Source of the DNA: Agelaius tricolor
Lineage: Eukaryota; Chordata; Aves; Passeriformes; Icteridae
Direction of reading: 5' to 3'
Length of the DNA: 64,000 bases
Assembly: GCA_023055355.1 (NCBI GenBank)
Contig: JALJCS010000034.1
Coordinates: forward strand, 6,338,001 to 6,402,000
The position numbers and the translations under genes were made by a program. Below, one piece after another: positions 12,479 through 22,862 of the stretch. The stretch's first letter is position 1, and every line of letters starts with the position of its first letter. The notes beneath the pieces are model-generated. The model had not been told where the DNA came from, searched no databases, and saw only the letters and a list, made by a program, of their open reading frames with translations.

Positions 12479-12530
12479 AGCCCAGCTTTTTAAAGATAAT
12501 AACTCTGAGCAGTAGATCCTAGTGAGAATA

Positions 12531-12548
12531 TTTCTTTCTTTCTTTCTT
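12531..12548. repeat. (TTTC)n microsatellite
   Basis: A short TTTC/CTTT tandem run just beyond the 5'-truncated end of the antisense CR1. Seen directly. Confidence 0.8.
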
Positions 12549-12833
12549 CCCTATAAAATAAACTTTCATGTCTGAAGTCATGATTGTTGTGCTCGCTTCT
12601 GTAAAAACCAAAAACTTTCTTAATCTAAAAATTCATTTTATGCTCTTGCCATGTTAGCAGAAAATAAAACTGTTTATAAAGGGACATTACAAAACAAGAC
12701 AATTCTTAAAGTTCACCCTGCTGAAGAGGCTGAGAACAGGTAATAAAAAAAGAATTTTAATAGCTGAAGGAAATGTGCAGCTCCTGCTATCAGCAGCTGT
12801 ACTGCCAGAAATAATTACCTGTGTCTCTTACAG

Positions 12834-13002
12834 TGTAAGACTGGAAGTCATAGTAAGAAGCCAACAAATAGAAGAGAAAAGGAGGAGAAATCTGATCAAA
12901 AAAGCAATAATGGAATCAAGGACAATCCTGAGGCAAAGCCAGATGGTCCAGCAGATAACACTAGTGAAGATGAAGCTCAAACTAATAACCAAAGGAAAAA
13001 AG
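12834..13002 (+). CDS. LARP1B: LARP1B coding exon 4 (aa 116-172)
   Basis: The acceptor is CTTACAG and the donor is AAG|GTGAGT. The exon codes for a lysine/glutamate-rich, low-complexity, presumably disordered segment beginning CKTGSHSKKPTNRREKEEK and ending in an acidic stretch, DNTSEDEAQTNNQRKK, like the matching SEDEAQSSNQRK segment of human LARP1B. Confidence 0.9.
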
Positions 13003-13338
13003 GTGAGTTTAGGCACTGTGTATAATGCAGTAAGGCACTGTTGATACAGCTGCATTGATTCCAGTTGAGTGACTCAATAAAACTTCTCATCATGTGTATT
13101 TGCTGGGTGAATACAGAATATATTGGGGTCTGCATGGAAGCCTCAGCCAGGCTGCCTCCCTCAGGGTTTGGAGCCTTCTGTTCAGTCAGATTTCTGGGGG
13201 AAAAGCAGCTCACGCTCTGCTGATGGTCCTTGGAGCTCTGAGGATTTCTGGAAGATTTTATCATGGCTGTACAAGCCATTTCTGTCTCTTATATCTTTGT
13301 TTCCCTTGATAGGTAGCAATGTGTTAATTTAACTTAAA

Positions 13339-13380
<42 letters not shown>

Positions 13381-14409
13381 GCATACACACCAGCACTTCC
13401 ATTTTCATGCTCTATTAGCTGGATCATTTGAAAACAAAACCAGATTATTTGCTTCCTTTTGATCCAATCTCTTACACTCAGATTGGGAAGCAAACCTCCT
13501 TTGGTCAGGAGATTGGAATAGGCTGGAGGAACAACAGAAAGAGTTTCAAGATCAGCTGCTTTTTTGTCTTGCTTCCCTGCTGATGTTTTTCCAGATCCTA
13601 AAGACCTTTGCTGTTCAGATTTATTAATCTTTCTATATACATAGATATATTTAAAAAATCTATACTGCTTTAAATTTTTTCAGTCTAAGTGGAAATCTAA
13701 AGCAAAGCATTCCACAGGTAAAACATGTTTTTCTTTTCCCCCCACCCAGTGCAGAGAAGACATTTTATGTACTTGCTTATATTTCTTATCCACAAAAGAA
13801 TGGACCCCACAATACCAATCAGTATTGTAGTTAAATACATTGTTAATGGATACTTTAGGCCAGCCTGCAAATAAAACAAAATACAGCTTTGCTAGTGGAA
13901 CAAAATAAAGCTTTGATGCATGTGAATGAACTTTGAATATCTTGAAGTGAAAGTACAGTACCACAGCGAAATTCTCAGGAAAATTTGTATGATTTGTAAT
14001 TGAAGTCTTTATTGTGGTGGTTAATTTTATATGTTTTGTTTTAATCTCAAAGTTTCATATACAGGTTGTGAAATTATATAGCAAGGAATTGACTGTCTGT
14101 ATTTAACACTGACATAGTTGTAAATTCTTGACCATGGAGCATCTGAAAAGCCATTAAATAAAATGTTTGCCTTTATTTCTTATAATTGAAGCTTAGGTGA
14201 GGTTTCATTTCAATTTCAGAAATTCTTGTTTACTGCATTTATTATTTAGTCATTGTAATATCTTAAAATTTCCATGTTAAGCTTCTCCCGCTTTTTAAAA
14301 TTTGGAATTTAACTGTTGCTAGCTTTACAAGGAAAATTCTATGGAGTCTTTTCAGGAGCTGAAACCTCAAGTATTAGTACAATAAAGAGTAATATATTAA
14401 CTTTTCAAG
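13003..14409 (+). other. LARP1B: LARP1B intron 4
   Basis: A 1.4-kb AT-rich intron. Its one notable feature is the compound (AT)n(GT)n microsatellite at 13339-13376. Confidence 0.8.
13339..13376. repeat. Compound (AT)6(GT)13 microsatellite
   Basis: About six AT units followed directly by thirteen GT units (13351-13376). The alternating purine/pyrimidine run may form Z-DNA, and length polymorphism is likely. Confidence 0.95.
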
Positions 14410-14553
14410 GTAACAAGCAGAAATGGGTGCCGCTGCACTTGGACGATGTGAGGTCAGACAGTCAAGACAGAGCAGGCTCTCGAACGAGCTCCAGATTTGT
14501 GCTGGAAACAAACAAGTTAATACCTCATAACAACAGAAGGAATGAGGCAAGAA
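14410..14553 (+). CDS. LARP1B: LARP1B coding exon 5 (aa 172-219)
   Basis: The exon starts after a TTTTCAAG acceptor and ends at GTAAGT. It encodes GNKQKWVPLHLDDVRSDSQD, where the NK-KWVPL signature is diagnostic for LARP1/LARP1B, followed by an arginine/asparagine-rich stretch (HNNRRNEAR). Confidence 0.93.
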
Positions 14554-15283
14554 GTAAGTGCTTCTCACTCTCTGGGTCTTGCTGTTGGTGGCAAATAAAG
14601 TCTAATATCACATGAGCTGGCAGTTGGTGTCGAAACTTAGGTAAAACCTGGTGTTTATATCTGCCAGTGACCAGCAGGAATAGAATTATTGTATTATATT
14701 CCTCTTCATGGCGCCCTACACCATCTCATCCCACAATTTTACAATGCAGAAAGTTTGGAAAAAAGCCTCAGAAGGTGTCTGCTCAGTCCTGCTCTGCTGC
14801 TATTCCCACAGCTTGTTGCTACCAGAGCAGCTGCTTGTGGAGCTACACTTTGAACTCTGCTTTGGCAGTTCTGCTGATGTTGTTTTTTCCTTTGAGCTGG
14901 ACCGAGTCCCTCAGCTCCCTGACCTATTTCTCAGCACAGCTATGCAAAAAGCTGTACCAACACCACAACTGGTGCTGCTTCTGGTCCTCAGGTGCTGGGA
15001 ACACAGCTGGTGAGGTGGCAGAAATTGTAGGCTGAGTGGAAGTTTGTTGGTTTAAGTTTAAAAATTGCAGTATACATTCCCAGTTTGAATGTTTGCTCAT
15101 TATAATGAGTTCTGGATGTTACTGATATGGAATTTATGAAGTAATTTTAGGAACGTGGATGTAAGAGTTAGATCTGGGTGTCTGAAGGATGGATGGGATG
15201 GGGGGAGGATTTTTACCAGTTTTCAGTACTTCCCTCAGCAGTTTTTTATTAGGATGGTCATATGACTGAAAGCCACACACATG

Positions 15284-15329
15284 CAGATTATATTCTCTGT
15301 AATATTATTACAGATTATATTCTCTGTAA
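15284..15329. repeat. Short tandem duplication
   Basis: CAGATTATATTCTCTGTAA occurs twice, at 15284-15302 and 15311-15329, separated by 8 bp. A local duplication without obvious function. Confidence 0.9.
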
Positions 15330-15483
15330 ATTCAGAGCCTTATTTGACAGGGTTGAGTGTATGAGCATACATGTGTAGGGTTCACTAAGAGTCATTGCTG
15401 AAGCAAGATTTTTATTACAATTTTTAGTGCATATCTTTAGTCAGTCCTTTGTTAAATTTAGCAGCTCTCACTTTGATCCAGTA

Positions 15484-15658
15484 GGGTTACCCAGAGAAGC
15501 TGTGGATGCCCCATCCCTGGAAGTGTTCAAGGGCAGGCTGAATGAAGCTCTGAGCAGCCTGGTCTAGTGGAAGGTGTCCCTGCCCATGGCAGGGGTGGCT
15601 GGAACCAGTTGTTCTTTAAGAGTCCTTCCAACCCAAGCCATTCTGCAATTCTGAGATT
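15484..15658 (+). mobile_element. CR1 LINE 3'-end fragment (sense)
   Basis: Typical CR1 end: AGAAGCTGTGGATGCCCC, CCTGGAAGTGTTCAAGG, CTGGTCTAGTGGAAGGTGTC, CCTGCCCATGGCAGG, then TCCTTCCAACCCAAGCCATT and a decayed ATTCTG-type tail. It is severely 5'-truncated, as most CR1 copies are. Confidence 0.92.
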
Positions 15659-16023
15659 CCCATCTCATTCCAGTAGTGGTGGGAGTTGTCCACAGGAGGA
15701 GACTGAGCTGTTGTGATCATTCCTTCCATCCCTGAGCTGCTCATGGGTACTGTTACCTCTGGGCTAGCACCAGGGTGTCCACCTGTGGAGACCCAGGGCA
15801 CTGGGAATATTTCTCTGTCTGCTCTGGGGTGCCCTGACCCCCAGGGCAGCACTGACTTTGACCCTCATTCACAGAGAAAGTTTCCCAGACTTCAAGATAG
15901 ACTAAAATCCACAAAAGTGTGAAACAGATTATAGAGAGCAGTGTAGGTGTATCACTGGGTGAGAAATTTAGGTTTGGGGATTTTTAGTGGGTTGTGGATG
16001 GAGGGCACAGGGTGTCATCCTGG

Positions 16024-16058
16024 GTTTCTTCTTCATGCTTCTTCTTCCTTCTTCTTCA
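16024..16058. repeat. CTT-rich polypyrimidine tract
   Basis: Imperfect repeats of CTTCTT over about 35 bp, interrupted by ATG. Simple sequence. Confidence 0.7.
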
Positions 16059-16480
16059 TGGGTTTGGGTAGCATTTTGTAATTGGGCAGAAAAGTTGGCA
16101 TTGGGGACCCTGGGGGGATCAGTTATTGGGTTTAAAGGGAAAATAATCTGGGTGTCAGTTCTTAATTGGATAGTTTAGTCTTAAAAGCCCTTGTAACAAG
16201 AGATTGTTGGCCATTTTGTGCCTTCTAATGAAAAGCGGCTGAACTCGTGGTTGTGAGACTGTTTTACTGATAAGAAATAATAAGTCTGAACGTGAAATAT
16301 TGTCTCAAGTGCCTTCAATCCAAACCCCAAAAATCCAACAACTGCTACCCTGGCATCCAGCTGCTTCAGAAGCATTTGGCCTTTGCCTGTCCATCCATTA
16401 CCTCCCTGCTGCTGAGCCCTCCTGCCTGCCTCACCCTCTGGCAGGGCTGGCACACCTTTCCTGCTCCTCTCCTGCAGCTT

Positions 16481-16509
16481 CTGAGGTTTCAGAATTTCTG
16501 AAACCTCAG
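16481..16509. repeat. Perfect 13-bp inverted repeat with 3-nt spacer
   Basis: CTGAGGTTTCAGA, spacer ATT, then its exact reverse complement TCTGAAACCTCAG. As RNA it would form a tight hairpin about 140 nt before exon 6. The arms do not extend further. Confidence 0.9.
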
Positions 16510-16651
16510 CATGGCAGAGGCTGTGTGTTGCCTGGGCTCACATTGAGAACTCTGGTGCCATGAAGGACCATGGCTGGCGTGGACTTGGAGCCACCAGGTT
16601 GTTTCATTGTGACTGCAGGTATTTATTTTGTGTTTTCTTGTTCTCCTGAAG

Positions 16652-16795
16652 GTTGGCGCCGTGACAGAGACAAGAGGGAGGACCATGACGAGGTGTGCAG
16701 CGTGAGGAGCGAGGGCGGCAGCGTCCGAGGCTTCTCCAGAGGCAGAGGAAGGGGCAGGAGCAGAGGAAGAGGACGAGGCAGAGGAAACCCCAGCA
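16652..16795 (+). CDS. LARP1B: LARP1B coding exon 6, RG-repeat (aa 220-267)
   Basis: The exon encodes SWRRDRDKREDHDEVCSVRS followed by a run of Arg-Gly dipeptides (GRGRGRSRGRGRGRG), an RG/RGG-type segment that usually binds RNA and is arginine-methylated. The purine-rich strand is nearly free of T over the repeat. The next intron is only 104 bp. Confidence 0.93.
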
Positions 16796-16899
16796 GTATG
16801 CTAATCCAACAGATAGCTGGCAAAAACTTTCAAAACTGTGGTTCTAATGTTGTTTTTGTTTTCTGATGTTGTTATTCTATGTTCTCTTTTGTGTTGAAG

Positions 16900-17068
16900 T
16901 GAACTTTGACTATTCAGTTGGTTACCAAGAGCTGTATGGTGAAGGAATTGACCAAGTGTTTCAGCCTGAGCTTAACCCTGGTGTGATTTATTACTATGGT
17001 GATGGAACAGGAGTGCAGATGTATTCTGTGGATGAAGCACTGCTCAAGGAATATATCAAACACCAGAT
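16900..17068 (+). CDS. LARP1B: LARP1B coding exon 7, start of La motif (aa 268-323)
   Basis: The acceptor is TTGAAG and the donor is AT|GTAAGT. The translation contains NFDYSVGYQELYGEG, YYYGDGTGVQMYSVDEALL and KEYIKHQ, the lead-in to the La motif. YYYGDGTGVQ matches LARP1B rather than LARP1, which has YYFDNVSSTELYSVDQ at this place. Confidence 0.95.
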
Positions 17069-20000
17069 GTAAGTAGATTGCTTAATGTATAAATATTTTT
17101 GATAAAAGTACTCATTTCAAACAGTGTTGAATCCTTACTATCCATGTCAAATTGAAGATTAAGACACTTTGGGTTAACTTTGACCATTACTAGTGTCAGC
17201 TCGCATTTATTCACTGGTGGGTGGAAAATCTTGAGTAATGGGGAGGAGTTTTAAGGAAGCTGTTTCTACATCTTGTGCTGTAGTCTGGCTCTAACTTGTA
17301 TAACTGCTTGATTTATGGTACACAGCCCTCTTTATGTTGTCATGTAATTGAGATATGGATGTCTCTGAGCTTGTGCTTTTGAGTACTGTTGGTCTGTTTG
17401 CCTGTAAAGCTCTTCTTGGGTGATGTTTCCCCCTATTTGCTCTCAATTTCACTTTGAGAAGTCTCGTTAGTTTGATGTTTTCAGTGTGTTTCACCTGAAA
17501 CATGTAACAGAGAGAGAGAAGTTTTGCAATGATACTTGATTTTTCAATAATCTGAAATGTTTACTTTCTCGTGTATACCATTAGGCAATGAGAAACCATC
17601 TGGAAGACTGATTATCACCAGGAGACAAGTCTAAAGGGGCCTGGAAAGCACTAGTTCATTTTAAAGAGACAGTTTCCACCACTGGCAGATGTTTCATCCT
17701 CTGTACTTGCATTTCTCTGCAATGCCTCTGTGGTGGTTTTTGATTGCCCTCGTGTTCCGTACAGCAACTTGCTTATTTTATTCTCGCTTCTTTTGTTACA
17801 GTTGACGCAAAAAGGAAGAGAAAAAGCCTCTTTAAAGGGCAGAAAGTATCTGACATGTGGCTATCAACTTCAAAACTTCTATTGCAGTCTTTTTTTGCTC
17901 TTGCTGCCAGGCCCCTATGAGACCTGACAGTGGACATGTACCCCCATGTCAGGATATTCGGCCTTCACTGTCCTCAGACAAGTGGGGGAGGATCACAGCC
18001 ACTCCACTGTTGGCCAGATTTCTGGGCATGCAGTGTAGAATCCAGACCTGCTAAGGTAGGACATGATGATGTCCCCTCTGCTGAGAAAAATGTCAGTTAC
18101 AGCACTGGTCACATCTGACTTTGGGTATATTGGTATTCCCTTTTGGCACCGAGAGGTTGGCAGGTGTTGGCAGAAGATTTGGCATGGCTGGGTAACCACG
18201 GCCAGTGGTTGCTTGCCTGGTGTGAACTCCTAAGGCTTTTGGTTATGGAGTTTGCTTTCCATGAGAGGGAGATTCCTGAGCAGGTTTAGACCAGAACTTC
18301 ACTAGTTTTATTCTCCCTAGACAAAAAACAAAAAAGTGTTTTTTATTTATTTCCTTCTTTTATCACATTAATAATGATGGGAAACAGACTTTATTCTTCA
18401 GTTACCTGTTATTAGCCTCTAAATTGGGGTGGCTTTGCCTGCTTTTCATAATTTAGTTATAAAATATGAAAGTGACTATGCCAAAGAAGGAAATATATAC
18501 AGAATAAAGGTACACAAAATCATTATGTCTCAGAGTTCCTACTGGAGTCCAAGATAAATCAGGATATATTAAAGAAGTGAGATTGAATCCTAGTGGATGA
18601 ATAAATTTTAAAAGTTTACCTGCATAATAGAGGAAAAATATTAGACACTGTCCAACTGAGTTGATGTGTAATTACAGGAAGAAACACATTGCTATCAAGC
18701 AATTTGTGCTTGTCCCAAGAACCAACTCCATGTACAAGAGAGTAATGTTTGGATTGCATACAAAAATATCTTCTATGTTTTTAACCACAGGCTGAAGTTG
18801 TCAGCCTGAAAAGTTTCAATGCTTAGCAGCTCCTCATTCTGCAACATGCAGCAGAATTCCATTTAAAAAGTCTTCTTGCTTTAGAAAATAAACAAATCAA
18901 AGTTCAAACATCAATTCAAGAATAAGGAAAGGGACTCTGAGGAAAGGGAAGAAGAGAAAAGCTGGAGGGGGTGTGTGTGTTTAGGTTTGTCCCTCTACTT
19001 GGAGCAAACTTGTACATTGTCTTCATTTATCATTAATGGTCTTTCACATTCCTTTTTCTAGAGTGATGGACATCAAGTGAGGCAGTTTGAGTCAAGTTCA
19101 GTCATTGTCCATTTCTGCTTGTGGAATTTTTAACTAGGTGAATCGTTACAGGATTTTACCTTTACTGTATGATTGTAAAGGTAACACTAGTAAAATGTTG
19201 GTTTATGGCATTTGTGCTTGCTTATCTTCTAGACTGGGAGGGGAAAAATAACGTAGCAGCTCAGAACAGTAGACAGGATATTCTTGAAAGAAGCTATCTC
19301 TTTGTGCCCAGTTGCTTCACTGATCATACTTGGCTCTGATTAAGAGCTTAATTCTCCAAAAGCCTTGTTCTCTTCTCTGTTTGCTTTGATTTAATAGCAG
19401 TGTTTCCATTTGTCCTGTCTTGTCCAGCATTGAGACTTTCAATTCATTCTGTCTTGGAGCTGAGTGTTGGTCAGAGCACAGTGCTGCTACTGCCAAGGTC
19501 TCAGGGTCCATCCCTGCATGGGCCATTCACTTGGGAGTCGGACTCGAGGATCCGTGTGGGTCCTTCCAGCTCAGAATATTCTGTGTGTGATCTGTGTGTT
19601 TCATAGAGCCAGCTTTTCCTTCAAATTTCTTCAGCTACAAAAAATTAGAGAAAGAAATGATATCAAGGTGCTGCTTGGGTCAGTGATGGCATCAGAGTGC
19701 CCTGCTCTTGGAGACTTTTTGGCCTTGATCCCAGCTTCAGTGGGGAGACTTGTTGTTTTATTCTTTTTTGAAAGTAGAATGATCTTTATTTACATTTGCA
19801 TGTGCAACTTTTTTCCTCAGCATTTTAATACCCTCTCATTTTCTTTTGTGTGCTGCCTCTATTTTTGTCATACAATTTGAACTGCTTTCCATTAAGTCTT
19901 TCCCTACCTGTGTTTTTCTGAATGTGATGAGGAGTTAATCTTCCTTGGATGTACTGTGCAAAATCATGCTATGTTGTGTAAGCTCTATGAAAGGCCTAGA

Positions 20001-20838
20001 TCTCAGCTGTAATGTCAGTTGAGGGGGTTTTCCATTCTTTTCCATAGGACCTTTTCTCATTCCCTTGCTCTGTGTGACAGATGATGATTTGAATTCTTTA
20101 CTTTTTGTCTTCACTAAGTATAAAACATCTTGACACCCGGATTATTTCCTAGAGCGGCTTCATTGTTGAAAATTTGTCTTTCTGGTGTTTGTCCCTTGTC
20201 TCTGTGGTATTACCAGAGTCCTGGAATGTCCTTGTCCTTCAACATCATCCATTCTTTAAGGCTTTTTTCCTCCATGAACTTGTGCCTTTTTTTGGTACAG
20301 TTTCATGCCAAATACTACATGACTGGTTTTGTTTTCTCATCTTCCCACAAGCATGCTTGATGGTTCAGGGTATCCATCTGTGCCTCAGCACTCAGGATAC
20401 TTAAGCCTTCCAATGCACTGGAAACTGGGACAATAAAAGATTGTTCAGTTCAGGATGAACTGGTACTGCTGTGTGGGACATGAGTTATGCTCTGACTGTG
20501 AGCAGTGCTTGTCCTTCATCTCTCTGGGGGCCAGGACAGTGTTGTTCCCTTCTGTCCATGTAAGTAATGAGAGAGGGGGTGGGTGAAGGAAAACTGGAGA
20601 GTAGTTTTTGGTTGTACAAATGTCACGAGGCTTGGATTTTTATCCCTCTGTGCTGTACTGAGTCATAAATCTGTCTTAACCTTGCTGCTCTCTGGGTCTT
20701 CTGCTGAAAAATGATTTTGTTGATGTCAAAATACTCTGCTTTTTTTTAATGGAAGCCTTTAACAAGGACTCTAGGTTGCTGCTTTAGGGTTTTCTTTGAC
20801 CATAGAGTAAGCTCAGGTTTGTGTGTTTCATTCTGCAG
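17069..20838 (+). other. LARP1B: LARP1B intron 7
   Basis: A 3.8-kb intron. It contains the tRNA-derived SINE (19451-19590) and T-rich tracts. Otherwise nothing recognisable. Confidence 0.8.
19451..19590 (+). mobile_element. tRNA-Ile-derived SINE with CR1 tail (TguSINE1-like)
   Basis: The 5' part (about 19451-19524) aligns by eye with a tRNA-Ile gene: an A-box-like GGAGCTGAGTGTTGG, TCAGAGCACAGTGCTGCTAC in the D-stem to anticodon region, GCCAAGGTC, a B-box-like GGGTCCATCC at 19504-19513 and an acceptor-end GGGCCA. It runs directly into a CR1-type tail (GAGTCGGACTCGAGGATCC, then TCCTTCCAGCTCAGAATATT). This head-plus-tail structure is that of the passerine TguSINE1 family, mobilised by CR1 machinery. 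It is diverged and not a functional tRNA. Confidence 0.82.
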
Positions 20839-20983
20839 TGAGTATTATTTCAGCACAGAAAATTTGGAGAGGGATTTCTTCCTGAGGAGGAAGATGGACC
20901 AACAAGGATTTCTGCCTGTGTCACTGATCGCCAGTTTCCGTCGGATGCAAGCTCTGACCACGAATGCTGCACTCATTCTGGAG
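20839..20983 (+). CDS. LARP1B: LARP1B coding exon 8, La motif core (aa 324-372)
   Basis: The exon encodes [20 protein letters not shown] and then [19 protein letters not shown], the most conserved part of the La motif. The aromatic and acidic residues (YYF, NLxxDxFL) that recognise RNA 3' ends in La proteins are intact. CAG acceptor, GTAAAA donor. Confidence 0.97.
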
Positions 20984-21181
20984 GTAAAATCATTCAGAAG
21001 GATGTGTTTGAAAAGTTCCTTGGTTAATTCTGTGCTGCCATAGCTTCAGAGCTATGAAGTTAAGAAAAATTTCTGTTTGTAATGGTAAGGATTCTATAAA
21101 GAGGCTCTAAGTGGCCAAGTTGGTGTTTAGTTTTTTTCCTTTTTTGATAGTTTTTAATGTTATAACATGCTTGTCACACAG

Positions 21182-21356
21182 GCCCTGAAGGACAGTACAG
21201 AAGTCGAAACTGTGGATCAGAAGCTAAGAAAAAGGGTTGATCCAGAAAAGTGGCCAATTCCAGGTCCTCCTCCATGCAACCTGCCTCCAACTGACTTTTC
21301 TCAGCTCATCAATTGTCCAGAATTCATACCAGGCCAAACTTTTGGCTCTCATACTG
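21182..21356 (+). CDS. LARP1B: LARP1B coding exon 9, end of La motif and PAM2-like motif (aa 373-431)
   Basis: The exon completes the La motif with [19 protein letters not shown] and then encodes [16 protein letters not shown] at about 409-424. This fits the PAM2 pattern (L-N-x-x-E-F-x-P) by which LARP1 proteins bind the MLLE domain of poly(A)-binding protein. The Phe420 position, essential in PAM2 motifs, is present. Confidence 0.95.
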
Positions 21357-22149
21357 GTAAAGGATTTATTTTACAGAAACATAAGTTTAGGGCTGTCTGT
21401 CTAGCTTAGGAAATTTGCCTCATGATACTGATTTCATAATAGAAGTTGTACTTTTGGTAATGGTTTATTCAGCTGCTCTGCCTGCCAGCCTTGCAGTTGC
21501 CAAGTCACATGGCTGATGTGAAGTAGATAAAAATATCTCTTGTGTGTTATGGCTGTGACCATTCTCCAGGATATAGAATGGTGGGCTACAGTCCTACAGT
21601 GGAATTAGTAATAGTAATCTTAAACTAGTCCTAAACTCTGCTTCATTTTTGTGGAAGTTCACTCTTTATTTGGGGCATCCTTGTTTTGGATGGGAAACCC
21701 ATTCACATTTTTAATAGGGAGATGCATTTGTTTGCTGACAACCCTTGGCAAGGGAATCTTTTCCTAAAATGTTGGCTGAAATTAAATGGGAAGAATGAAG
21801 ATGGAGTTAGGCACCCATCCACAGAGTTAGAGAATGACACAGAGAAAACAAGATCCTAATGATGCTGCTCTTTTTTTTCTCCTCAACAACACGTAATGTC
21901 TCACAGGCTATGAAGAAACTTTCCATGGAAATAAATTCTTAGAATTGATTTGGTTCTGAAATGCTGAGTGAACTGTGAAAAGCTGTCTCTTAAAAATGAA
22001 AAATTCTTTGATCAGTGTTATGTTTATCCAGAGAGGTAGAAAAATGGTAGCTGTGGGTAAAAGAAAGACCAGTGAAACAATTGAAAAACAAACAAAATAG
22101 AACCAAAGCAATCCACAACAGGAACTGAACTACTGTTTTCTACTGCTAG
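21357..22149 (+). other. LARP1B: LARP1B intron 9
   Basis: AT-rich intron of 793 bp with nothing recognisable apart from an A-rich region and a T-run before the acceptor. Confidence 0.75.
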
Positions 22150-22322
22150 AGTCTGCACCAAGTTCTCCAAGAGTGGGGAGCCCTCTGAGTCCAAAGGAAA
22201 ACACTGAATCAAGTAATTTTCAGACAATGTCTAAAGGACTGTCTACAAGTTTGCCTGATTTGGACTCTGAGCCTTGGATAGAAGTGAAGAAGAGGCATCG
22301 TGCATCCACTGTCAAGCTAAAG
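22150..22322 (+). CDS. LARP1B: LARP1B coding exon 10 (aa 431-488)
   Basis: The exon encodes a Ser/Pro-rich stretch (ESAPSSPRVGSPLSPKENTE) and then GLSTSLPDLDSEPWIEVKKR, the LARP1-family signature with the LARP1B-type EPW instead of ENW. The SP dipeptides are candidate proline-directed kinase sites. CTAG acceptor, phase 0 at its end. Confidence 0.95.
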
Positions 22323-22490
22323 GTAAAATCCAAAACCTTTATGTTATGTTTAAATAAACAAATGCAAAACCAACTTTGAGGTTACACTATAAACCAAGGT
22401 TTAAACATCTTAACATATGTGATGCTTGAGGATGCAATAAAGTTTGGAAAATCATTATCCAATTCAAATATAAAACCTTTTCCAACTTAG

Positions 22491-22862
22491 GAAACTGTTC
22501 CTGTACCTGATCAAACACCAGATCATCACCAGCCACCCCAACCTCAGGAGGAACAAGAACAGGAAGAACTTGAATTTTTGTTTGATGAAGAGATGGAACA
22601 AAATCAGTGTCGGAAAAATAAATTTACTGATTGGTCAGATAGTGATTCTGATTATGAAATTGATGATCAGGATGTAAACAAGATTTTAATTGTAACACAG
22701 ACACCACCATTTGTGAAAAAACATCCTTGTGGAGACCGTGCTGGCAACCGTGTGTGCCGTGCAAAAATTACATCAGAACTGGCTAAAGTCATTAATGATG
22801 GCTTGTACTACTATGAACAGGATTTGTGGATGGATCAGAGTGAAAATGATGCCATGATGAAG
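22491..22862 (+). CDS. LARP1B: LARP1B coding exon 11, largest exon (aa 489-612)
   Basis: A 372-nt exon coding for a Glu/Gln-rich acidic stretch (EEQEQEELEFLFDEEMEQ), then FTDWSDSDSDYEIDDQDVNK, ILIVTQTPPFVKKHP and AKITSELAKVINDGLYYYEQ. These are all strongly conserved in the family. It is phase 0 at both ends and separated from exon 10 by a short 168-bp intron. Confidence 0.96.

Larger units (their letters stand above)
11034..12833 (+). other. LARP1B: LARP1B intron 3
   Basis: A 1.8-kb intron. It contains a T-run at 11071-11083, the antisense CR1 fragment (11939-12478) and a TTTC repeat. No other feature is seen. Confidence 0.8.
14554..16651 (+). other. LARP1B: LARP1B intron 5
   Basis: A 2.1-kb intron. 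It contains a 19-bp direct duplication (15284-15329), a sense CR1 3' fragment (15484-15658), a CTT-rich pyrimidine stretch (about 16024-16058) and a perfect 13-bp hairpin (16481-16509). Confidence 0.8.

Noticed and set aside
16623..16823. Antisense proline/leucine repeat frame opposite exon 6
   Set aside because: A shadow of the RG-coding repeat on the other strand.
19451..19524. A functional tRNA-Ile gene
   Set aside because: The D- and anticodon-stem pairing and several invariant bases are lost and a CR1 tail is fused directly behind, so it is a SINE head.
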